Source: Sipunculus nudus
Taxonomy: Eukaryota > Annelida > Sipuncula > Golfingiida > Sipunculidae
Length of the DNA stretch: 64,000 bases
Direction of reading: 5' to 3'
Assembly (NCBI GenBank): GCA_026874595.1
Contig: CM049319.1
Span: forward strand, 56,056,917 to 56,120,916
The position numbers and the translations under genes were made by a program. Below are positions 14,401-26,400 of the stretch, one piece after another. A model generated the notes under the pieces. The model had not been told where the DNA came from and did not search any database. It saw nothing but the letters and a program-made list of their open reading frames with translations. Within the stretch, counting starts at the first letter, position 1, and each line of letters begins with the position of its first letter.

Positions 14401-17400
14401 GTATTTTGAAGAAATAAGTAGGAAAAAGTTAGACTGACACAAAAAAGAAAGTAGGAAAAGCAGTACCACTTGACAATATGGACTGTGTGACCTGAGTTCT
14501 TATCCAGTAGAACCCATCTGAGAGACCACCTGTATAAAAGACCACCTGTCTATTAAGACAACCCTTGAGTGTGCCAAAAGGATTCATACAGGTTATGATT
14601 GACCTGTCTAATAAGACCACCGGTAAATTAAGACCACAATTTGCAAGTCCTACAGATGGTCTTATTACAAGGGTTTTACTGTATCAACAAATGACATCAT
14701 AAGAAAAGCAATTTGTCTACATTCTCCCAGGAGGAAGGGAGGCGGATCTCATACAAACAGATACTCACTGTGAGTAGTGGAAAGTTCCCTCCATTTTGTC
14801 AATGTTACAAGCCTTCTTCTTCGCAGAAAGGCGTGGACTCCTCCTGACTGGGGTCAGACTGTCAGAATCCTGCTGTACACGGTGAGGACTCTGAAAACTG
14901 AGTATGGAAACTCCTTGAGATATCAGCACAATTGTGAAATTAGTTTTACTTACATATGCATATCCAAAGGACTATACTGTGTTATCCATCATGTCATAAA
15001 GTCTTCTACACACTGCTCAGAAACAGACTTGCACGAGTATGACTCTGGTTTGGGTTTGTTGGCATTTTCTAAGCCCCACAATGCATTGGGGCTTCTAAAT
15101 ACAGCAGCAGCATGGGTATAAATGTAATGAAGAGGGCAATGTAGTCCATTCATATATGTTGGACAGGAATTGTTTCAAGGCAAATAATATAAACATTGGT
15201 GTTTTTGTGTAAGGACTTCATGGTATAGGTAATATTCTGTTTCAATGCACATGTTAAAAATGTAAACAGGTGTTTCCTTGACATGTAACAAATTTTGATT
15301 TTTATGTTTGACAGTTAAGTCCAGGCCATCTCCACAATGCCAAACTGCAATTGGTTTGTTTGAGTAGAAATGACCTCTGGCCAAACTGCAATTGGTTTGT
15401 TTGAGTAGAAATGACCTCTGGCAGAAGGATGGGTCTGCAATTCCCACATTTAATGTTAAACTGCTTAGGCAATGTATCATTTGAATTAATTTGACCTCAC
15501 TCATTGGTTTATCTTGATTATTAAGGCTGTAACAGTGCACCGAGTAACAGATGACAAAAAGGCAGTAATTAAGCAATACTAACACTGGAAATGAAATAAT
15601 AATTCAGTTACTGCATCAACAGTCATTTTTATCTTATTTTATCCCTAATTCATACCTGAGGACAGTTAAACAATGGACATGTAGCAAGTATAATTGTTTA
15701 ACAAAAGAAGTCACCTTATATCCTCTATTAGATGTAAATGCAGTATTGCATGAAAAGACTGATTATTATTTGGTCTCCATAAATCCCAAAGTACAATATC
15801 ATGTTAATATCAGCATCATTTGGGATGAAAATGTTTAGTAGATATGTCACATAATAGGTAAATATTTGCAATAATTTAATCCAGAATGAAATTGAAGGAT
15901 TTTGGGTCATTTCATGTAAAAATCAACAGATTTAAAAAAAATCCCTAAAGCTCATTTTGGATTTGCTTCATACTTTTGTAAATAATGCAAAGGTATCCAA
16001 CAGTAAGTGTGCATATTTGTAAGGCTGTGTCTACATTAGTTTCTGAGATATGGGGGACTTTAACATATGAGCATGGACCAAATTTTAATGCAAAAAAAAA
16101 ATGTTAGTAAAATACTACAAAATTCTACAAGTCATTATGTTTTCCACTAATAAGGCTAATTGCATGTAATTTTTAGGTTATGTGCTGCACTATTAGTTTT
16201 CTTTGACTTCTTAAAAAAATATAAAGGATTGGCCCAAAGCTGCATATTTTTTCATATATGGCTGGGTGAAAATTGTGTGAAAAAAAATTGTCTAATAGAC
16301 TGCATCATAGAAACTGAACCACATGAAGTCAGTTGAATTTTACAAACATATACTGATGTTAGGGTTCTTTATTGGAGAATAGGTGCATATCTGAAAGAAA
16401 TTAAAATTTTTCAGTGATTCAAAATAAAAATAGTCAAACTTGTAATATTTTACCAACACTTATTTGTTCCAGTAAAAATTAGAGCCACTCTTTTTGAAGT
16501 CTCCAAACCGCAATAACTATTGAAGATACAGACTTAGAACTTTTGCTGATTTCACATGGAATTACCTAATAATTGTAGATTAAATTGAATCAAACACCTT
16601 GTGCAACTCTAAGAACTATTGCAGTCTATTATAACTTAGTGATGGGCTGATGATCAATTTTAATTGATGATGGGTCAGGTTGATTCAAATGATCTGATGA
16701 TTAATCTTGTAATGCCATAATCAACTGCAACATTTTGCACACAACCTTGGCTTTGTGATGAGAAATATGTGCTTTATATACATTATACAAGCAACCTACA
16801 GAAAAGTCTGCAATTACCTTAAAACTTAATTCCTAAGTTACTTTATAGAAATGCAGGCGATAGATAAATGAAATGATTAGCCTGTATGTAGGACTACATG
16901 TCAGTTGAGATGTTGGTCCAAAAGTTTATACTTCTAAACAACCAATTATTTCCGATTATTGGTCAGTAAAGGTGAATGATTTTTACTGATGATCTATCAT
17001 AAAATTACAATCAATTCACAACAATGTGGTCTAATATGACTAACCTCGCATCACGGGGAGTCCCTCGTGTTGACACCCTCCTCCCAGAACGACCTACACT
17101 TGCCCTGGAACGACTCTGCCTCTGTGCCAGGGTACCACCAGTGCCTCTTTTTGCTGTGGAAACTCTCCTGGCAGAACGACCAATGGAAGCTTTTCTATGG
17201 AAAGGCTTTGGTTGTGGTTTGGGTTTAAATACATTGACAAATCTTTGTAAGACTGAAGGCTGGTTGTTGTCTACTTCTGTAATGAAAATAGTTAGTACTA
17301 TGTTTCAAATATCTAAACAAGAGCACCACAATGTGCATAACATGCCCATTGTGTATCTGGTGACCTCTGACCTCATAAAATACATGTCAATTTTGATTAG

Positions 17401-20400
17401 AAGGTAATTCAGGTAAGAAACTCTACTGGTAAATAAGTATAATGAATTTCATGAAAATCCATAGGATTTTTGGTTAGTCACCACGGTGCCTCACAAGTGT
17501 GGTGACCTCTGCCCTCATTAAATAGATTTGGCTGGAAATTGAACTTAGGAGAAATATTTTATCATAATTTCTGATTAATTTTATTAAAATCCTTCATATG
17601 CTTCATAAGTTATCATGGCAACAGCACAAAGTAGCCTAATGACCCATGACTTTATTAAACATGCGTGGATTTTGCCAATAATCAAACTTGGGCAAGATAA
17701 TATGGTGGTAAGTAGTTATGGCGAGTTTTGTGAAAATCCCTCAAAGCCCTGGAAAGTTATCGCAGCAACACTATAAGTTAACGGACAGACAGACTGTCGG
17801 TATACCATAATACTCCTGTCATAAGATGGGCGTATAATAAAAATGACAACATTATGTGTGAATAATTGTATCCGCCAAAACAGAGTTTTGCGGATACTAT
17901 GTTTTCAGCTGGCCGCCGCCGCCGCCGCCGCCGCCGCGTAGGTGTCCGGAGAACTCCTCTGTAACCGCTGGGCGGAATTTTCCGAAACCCGGGATTATGT
18001 TCGGGTCACATGTGAACTGCTGCGCCCCGATTTTGTTTTGACCTCTGACCTTTCCTTTGCGCTCTGCGTCCGTTTGTGCGTCTGTTTCCACACATAAACC
18101 CACATATCTCGGGAACCGTTTGACCGATCAGGAAAATTTTTTTGCACAAATGTAGCCCTCGGAGAGCTTTATAACATACACCAAAAATGGTGGCGCCACC
18201 TGCAACCATGTTTGCACAGTGTCCATCTGTTCGTCTGCCTTGGGTTAAAATCACTCATATCTCTGCAGTGACTTGACTAATTCACCTGAAATTGGGCATG
18301 CATAAACATCCTGGATAGCTTTTCTGATTTTATGACAGGTGGCGCCACCTACATTCACGTTTACCCTGCAGACATCCAAGCTCATATCTCGGGAACCGTT
18401 TGACCGATCAGGAAAATTCTTTTGCACAAATGTAGCCCTTGGAAAGCTTTATAACATACACCAAAAATGGTGGCGCCACCTGCAACCATGTTTGCACAGT
18501 GTCCATCTGTTCGTCTGCCTTGGGTTAAAATCACTCATATCTCTGCAGTGACTTGACTAATTCACCTGAAATTGGGCATGCGTATACATCCTGGATAGCT
18601 TTTCTGATTTTATGACAGGTGGCGCCACCTACATTCACGTTTACGCTGCAGACATCAAAGCTCATATCTCGGGAACCGTTTGACCGATCAGGAAAATTCT
18701 TTTGCACAAATGTAGCCCTAGGAGAGCTTTATAACATACACCAAAAATGGTGGCGCTACCTGCAACCATGTTTGCACAGTGTCCATCTGTTTGTCTGCCT
18801 TCGGTTAAAATCACTCATATCTCTGCAGTGACTTGACTAATTCACCTGAAATTTGGCATGCGTATACATCCTGGATAGCTTTTCTGATTTTATGACAGGT
18901 GGCGCCACCTACATTCACGTTTACGCTGCAGACATCCAAGCTCATATCTCAGGAACCGTTTGACCGATCAGGAAAATTGTTTTGCACAAATGTAGCCCTT
19001 GGAGAGCTTTATAACATACACCGAAAATGGTGGCACCACCTGCAACCATGTTTGCACAGTGTTCATCTGTTCGTCTGCCTTGGGTTAAAATCACTCATAT
19101 CTCTGCAGTGGTTTGACTAATTCACCTGAAATTCGGCATGCTTATACATCCTGGATAGCTTTTCTGATTTTATGACAGGTGGCGCCACCTACATTCACGT
19201 TTACGCTGCAGACATCCAAGCTCATATCTAGGGAACCGTTTGACCGATTGGGCCAAAATTTTGCATGTGTATAAATCTCACATAGCTCTTTATCATACGC
19301 AAAACTGGTGGCGCCACCTGCAGCCATGTTTGCACAGCTCCCATCTGTTTGTCTGCCATGGGATAAAATCACTCATATCTCGGCAGTGGTTTGACATATC
19401 TGCCTAAAATTTTGCAAGTTTATACATCCCCGACAGCTCTCTTGATTTTATGACAGGTGGCGCCACCTGCATTCTATTTTTGCAGCAGATATCCAAGCTC
19501 ATATCTTGGGAACCGTTTGACTGATTGGGCCAAAGTTTTGCATGTGTATAGAGCTTTCTGGATTTTTTGGTAGGTAGCGCAACCTACATACACAATTTGG
19601 CTGCAGACATCCATGCTAATATGCAACACTTCACCCGTTCCACTCTGATTTAGGCGGATACAAGTAGTCGCTTGTCGACTACCCGTATTCTAGTTCATAC
19701 TTGATATAAGGACCAATTTTTTATTCGCCTAAATGTTTATCATCCATTGGTGATTATAATATTATTTTTTTCTACAAAATATGAAATTCACAGATATTTC
19801 ATGCAGTGTACTGATACCTGAAGGTCCTATAAAAAGGTATTCTTAAATTGTAAGGTTTTCATTGGAACTCCATAATGCAGAAACACTTCCTAAATTTGGG
19901 CAAAATTCAAATGTATATCATGGATACATCTCCAGTAAAAGTAAAAACTTTACATAATCACAAGGATATTATAGAGCATACATGATGAATACATTTTTAC
20001 TTCTCTAGTGGTATTTACACTCCCTGTACACAAGTTGGTCAAACTTTAATGATTGCTAAGAGCTGAAAATAAAAATTCCTCTTAAATCATATTTAAAGTA
20101 AAATAATTACCATGCAACCTACTTTTACCAAGAAATGAATATATGAGGGCAAAATAAGGTGAAATGCAAACCCAACTTATAGAACAAAACCAGCTGCATC
20201 AACAAAGGACTTAATTAAGGGTCCTAGAAATGTCTCAGGAGTGTGTATAAATATCTTCCAGTATATCTCTTAAGACACAGAAGACCTGTGGGCATTTTTT
20301 GATTAATTAAATGACTTGTAATAGTATTTCAGATATGGGTGTTCAGTTTTTATATATTTTTATTTTGATCATGGTTCAAATGCTTCAACAAACTTTTTTT

Positions 20401-23400
20401 AAAATGTGGGTCCTGTGAACTTGACCTTTGCCCTGATGACCCTAAAATCAACAGGATTCTTGTAAGTTATGGGCCATATATAAGTCAAGTCTGAAAATCA
20501 TATGTCAATCCAAACTGGAATATCATCTGGAAATGAATTTTGGGACAGCTGGCTCATGCCACCTTGACCTTAACCCCTGTGACCCCAAAATCGATATGGA
20601 TCTCCCCTATTGGTAGATGAGCTATGTGTGCAAGATGTAAGGTCTTGGATGAAAAATCTGCAGAAAATGCATCCACAAACTTTTTAAGATGTGAGTCATA
20701 TGACCCTGACCATATGACTAAAAATTCAGTAGGGTTCTTGCTATTGTTGTGGGCCACATGTCCATCCAAACTGGAGTTGTCATCCAGAAACAAATTTGTG
20801 GATGGACACACAGACAAATGGACAGACAGACAGAAAGACAGACAGGGTGATAACTAAAGGGCACCTGCTTATTCAAGCAGGGCCCTAATGAACACAACAA
20901 ATTTATTCATGATAAGCCATCCATGTGGTTTCAAGAAAACACAATGATCCTACTACAATCAAAGAACTAGAATATGGGTAGTCTACTAGCGACAACGTGT
21001 ATCTGCCATAATCAGTGTGGTATGGGTGAAGTATGGATTGAGTGGTATGTAACACCACTCCTGAATGAAGTCCACTAAAACTGAGAAAAGGGCATTTATT
21101 TATACAACAAAAACAAGAAGGTAGGTGGGGCCACCTGTCCGGGTTTATGGGAAAACTGTCCAAGATGGATGGACATACCAAATTTCAGACCAACACATTC
21201 ACCACTTTTGACCCCAAAAAAATGTACAGATAGAGGCCATGGAAAAACTTTTGCAGATGGCATCACCAGTCTTGAGTACAAGATGGAAGTGTCCAAGATC
21301 TATAAATATGCACAATATCAAGCCAATATGGCAGACCACTCCTAAGAAAAGGGCATTAATTTATTCTACAAAAACAGCAAGGTAGGTGGCACCATCTGTC
21401 TGGTGTAGGAGTAAAATTTCCAAGATGGATGGACATGCAAAAATTTCAGACCACTACCTTGAAACACTCCTGAGATATGAGCAATTTTCACCCGAAGCAA
21501 ATGTACGGATGGACGCCATATGAAAACGATTGCAGATGGTGCCACCAGTCTTGTTTACGTGATGGAGGTGTCAAGGATCAATGGACATGCACAAGACCAA
21601 CACAATGCATTTAACAATCACTAAGACGAACAGATGGCAAATGCAAAGATGGACGCTACACAAAGTGTTGTAGGTGGCGCCACCAGTCTCAATTACGAGG
21701 TTGAAAGATCCAAGATCTATTGTCCATTTTAAAGAGTAGTCTGTAATAATTCTGAAGAACTGATTCATCTAATTGTCCTCAAACTTTGTATGTAGTCCAT
21801 ATGCACCCCATGGAGTCCACAAATATTTTTTTGTTGAGTTTCTGACTAGATTGTTCCTATTTAAATCATTAAAAATCCTAAAAATAAATGACATTTTCAG
21901 ACTAAATATAATCAAATTTTACTATAAAAACTGTCATGAAGCACTACCACAATATTTACAAACATTTTATTTTTCAACAAGGACAATGTCCCACGAACAT
22001 GACACAAGACATTAAGGTACCCTTGTTACAAACAAAACCAGTACTAAGATAGCAGACAACTTGTCTGAGAAACATAACACCAAAAGTCATAAATGAAATC
22101 GACCATATCATTATTGACAAAATTTTCACTCATAGTCTTCCAGGACTGATTTGCTACACCAAACAACATTTCATAAATACATATAGAGACAAACGCCTAC
22201 AGATAAACTGTTACATCTGTAACAAACAAGGGACCCATGGGTCATGGCACTTAGCTGATTGTGACAGGTATAACTGCATCACCATAGATGTTCTGAAGTT
22301 GCAATAAAAATACTATCCTCAGTGGTCAGAAACTAGGGCTCAATTACTGGGGGGGGGGGGGGGGGAGTTACAACACCTTTGGATATAAATACAGAATACA
22401 GAATTAAATTCAATGGTGCTTACAGGGACTGGTGGGAGTTACAGCACCTCTGCATATACCTAAAGGATAAAATCTAATTTAAATGAAATTATTTTTAAAT
22501 GTTTAAAAACAGGAAGAGAGATGGAAATCAAAGCAAATAACTTTAATTTCCATTCCACTCAGACAGGAAAATAATGAACAAATATTTGCATTAGATCCTA
22601 TTTTTTCTTTTGTAAAGTCATTTTTTTAAGTTTATAAATTTTACTATATATTTACAGTATATCATATATATCTGAATATTTAAATTGATTCACAAATCTA
22701 AATTGCATCAACATTTATACTTAATTTAGTCAGGTAACATCACATTATTTTTTAAATTTGTGAAGCAATAAATATATGAAAGTAACACTCCAGAATTCAC
22801 AATTTTTAAATTGCTACTTTATTTATCCATGATTTGTTTCATATATTATTAAATTATGCCTACTGATGGGTAAATTATTTATTGTTTAATTATTTAAAAG
22901 AAATAATTTCTTAAAAATGCTACATCAGAACAACGTGGCATCTCTTGGATTACATCTTGAATTAATATTTCAAGAAAAGTTGTGCACATTGGATCAAAAA
23001 CAAATTTACATATAAAGAAATACAGTTGACATTAACAAACCATGTATTGCAATATAATTTGTGATAGTGGTTGTGGCGAGGGGGGGGGGGGGAGGGCAGT
23101 CAGGAAAGGGCCCATGAGAATAAGTGTATGTTTATTACAGCAGGGGTGTTCTGCCAGTGCTGCATCACTAATAAGGTTACCTAGGCAAGGTTGCAGTGAG
23201 CAAGAGTGGGGTCTGGGATATACAAAATGCAAATACATTAGAGCATCTGAAAATCTTCAATAATTAGAATAATTTTTAAGCTTTTACTTTCAAATGTCAG
23301 AATTCAAATAACACAAACTTTGCAGATACTGACCACGCATGCTGACTACAGATATGGTCTGTGCACTTACGGTAAACCAGCTTTAGCTGCCTTAGCTGAT

Positions 23401-26400
23401 CAGTGAATCAGTTTACCTTGCAGTGCCCTCTGTTGTCTAGTCTTGGTACTTCTATTGGCTGGGACATCAATGGGCCCTGGCCTGCTCCTGCGGCGCCGCC
23501 TGTTGGAGGCTTTAGGAGTCAGCGAAGCTTTCACTTCATCATCCTGAACAATGGCCTGGAGGAGACGAATCTCCCAGGGTTCTATCACCGTCTTCCAGAT
23601 ACATGGAACTAACCTGTCATACTGCACTCTAAAAATAAAGGTCAAAGATTATTTTTCAAAACATCTTTCAGGCACATTTTCAGACACCCTAATACAAAGA
23701 CAACCTTTTTTTCTTATAAAAGTACTAAATTTATCAAATCTGCTGACAAGTTTAGTGGATTTTGTATTTTCATTTTTATGTCTGTCCATCTACTTGTCTG
23801 TTTTCATGTATAGAAAATTGCTCAAATAGTTTATTGTATTTAATAAAAAATTTGGTTGGAAGGTTAGTCTTGAGACAACAAAAAAATTATTTTAATAAAT
23901 TAAGACATACGAACAGAGAACCATGGACAAACGTAAGTTAAAATTAGTACATGTATAGCATATTTCATTCCATATACCTGAGCACTTGACAACTGACACA
24001 AAATTAGACACATATTACTGACAAGACACTTGAAACATTTGAGTACCTGCCTGAAGTTTAAGTCCAAATATATGAGAACCTGTCTAATTATGATACTTAA
24101 ATACCAGGCCTGTGAATTCTGAGTCAATTCATTAATTGGTTCTTTACCTTTGATTCTAGATTCAAATATTACTGAAGTAATAAATTTGAGACTTTCTTTT
24201 AAAAAAAAACCAAATATTAACAACAATGGATGTTAGTTAACTTCAGCAACTAAAAAGAAACAATGTAGCTTGCCCTCTTTATATCTCTACAATTTTGTTT
24301 CTATGTGATATGGAGCGGTTTACCAGTGAGCATTGGAATTGGATCTTCAGCACCCACACAATAAAAAGTCTCAATATTGCAGCATGCTTGGTCAAAGTTG
24401 ACAGCTCACTGAGAGTCCTGGGCTGTACATGCAAAAAATATGACTATTAAAAAATGAATAGATTTGGAGGGACAGAATCGGTTGCAATTTAACTGACAGG
24501 TAGCAATTCAATTTTTATGTATTGTTACACCTCTATTTGATACGGTAAAAATGAAATCCAACATTTACTCACGTTTCAGGTGACAGATGAAGCAATGCAG
24601 GTAGGATTGTTGACAGATCGTTTTTCAACAACACCTCATCATGGAGATTTTTCATAATGGCCAGACCGACACAGAATATAGAGTTTGTTCCTGAGAAGGA
24701 AGAGGGTGATTATGATGAAAAATTCTGCTAGTAAAGCATTTTGCTAGATAACTGATTACAACAATGATTGGTCATTTTCTTTCATAATAAATGAAACTGG
24801 ATGAATTTTTGTATAATTGATCCCAAACAATTAAATATGCAGTCAAGAAAGTCATGTTATCCGGGAAAAAATAAATAGCAAACAACATTAAACTGAACTT
24901 CAAGCAGCAGACAAGTGACAACAACCCAGGTGTTAATTTGACCTTTCATCATAACAGTAAACATTTATGTTCTATTATCAGTGCCAGTTTTAGAATTGAC
25001 TACCTGTGTGCTGTTGTTAATATACAAACTGAATGACACCTCATAATGTGTATGATAACTTTGACAAAATCAATACTGATTTATATTAATATATTTTATG
25101 GTAATATAGAAGGTACATACAATAACTGATAAATAATTGATCAATCACTGGGCAAGAATGTCAGATTCTCGCAATGAACCCCAGAACCCAACTGAAATGC
25201 ACTGTTAAAACAAAATCCAAGACTGTTTTATAAAGAAATACAATAGAAATTTCTTTAAGTTTATTAAAATCTTTGTTGATAATTCTTATTTAAATTTTAA
25301 TTGCAAAAGAAGCAAAATGGAAGTTCATTTAAAAAAAAATCACTCCTCATGGGCTGTAATCGCATCCATGATTAAACTCCCTGAACTGCCACAAAGCATA
25401 AAAAAATTATTGGGAAAATACGCAAATAATTTCTTTGTTGGACGAAAATTTACAAAAATTTGTATTTTTCACATAAAAATTAAGACCGATTCCAAGTGTT
25501 TAAAGATTTCACAGAAACTGTGAACACTGGTGTCCACAGATTTGAAAATATGAGATAATTATAAACTGATGTAAAGGTCTTATTGGTCAAAATTTTTTGA
25601 GGAATCATCAATGCACTGAAGTATATTAGTTGGTAAAAATGGCCCAAGAGTTATAAGGAAAGAAACTGAAAGGCATGAGCGCTATAATTTTTTTTTTATC
25701 AAGCACATCAATATATTAGCATATGACTTTGCCAACAAAAATGTTCGACACGTGGGGGGGGGGGGTTTACAGTGACAGGGGCAGTGACTGAGAAACATAA
25801 TAGATAACTTTTTTTGGCCTAAGAGATTGGACTGTACTCACCATGAAGAAGGAGGAAGTCCCAGATGGCCAAAACAGTATCCCAGCAAGGCAAGCTAGTG
25901 AACAGGCACATAAACCAAGGCACAATATACATCACCTCAGTCACACCATGTTTCTCCTGTAATGTAATAAGGCATATGAAGGCACATAAACCAAGGCACA
26001 ATATGCATCACCTCAGTCACACCATGTTTCTCCTGTAATGTAATAATGCATATGAAGGCACATAAACCCAGACACAATGTACATCACATCAGTCACACCA
26101 TGTTTCTCCTGTAATGTAATAAGGCATATGAAGGCACATAAACCCAGACATAATGTACATCACCTGTCACACCATGTTTCTCCTGTAATGTAATAATGCA
26201 TATGAAGGCACATAAACCCAGACACAATGTACATCACATCAGTCACACCATGTTTCTCCTGTAATGTAATAAGGCATATGAAGGCACATACACCCAGACA
26301 CAATGTACATCACATCAGTCACACCATGTTTCTCCTGTAATGTAATAAGGCATATGAAGGCACATAAACCCAGACATAATGTACATCACCTCAGTCACAC

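Larger units (their letters stand above)
17867..19693 (+). mobile_element. HINE, TGTATCCGCC family, copy 1
   Basis: The 5' end TGTATCCGCC forms a palindrome with GCGGATA at 17891-17897 and pairs with GGCGGATACA at 19653-19662. The 3' hairpin TAGTCG-CTTGT-CGACTA (19665-19681) is followed by the terminal CTAG at 19690-19693 and a T. A (GCC)n run near the 5' end and an array of dimeric monomers fill the interior. This is the hallmark set for Helentron-type non-autonomous elements. No Rep/helicase is present. Confidence 0.85.

Noticed and set aside
16630-16995. A further hAT-like element starting TAGTGATGGGC
   Set aside because: The left end is suggestive, but no matching right end or target duplication could be read.
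17897-18254. Minus-strand frames crossing the (GCC)n run
   Set aside because: The glycine run and flanks are explained by the microsatellite and the 5' end of the HINE.
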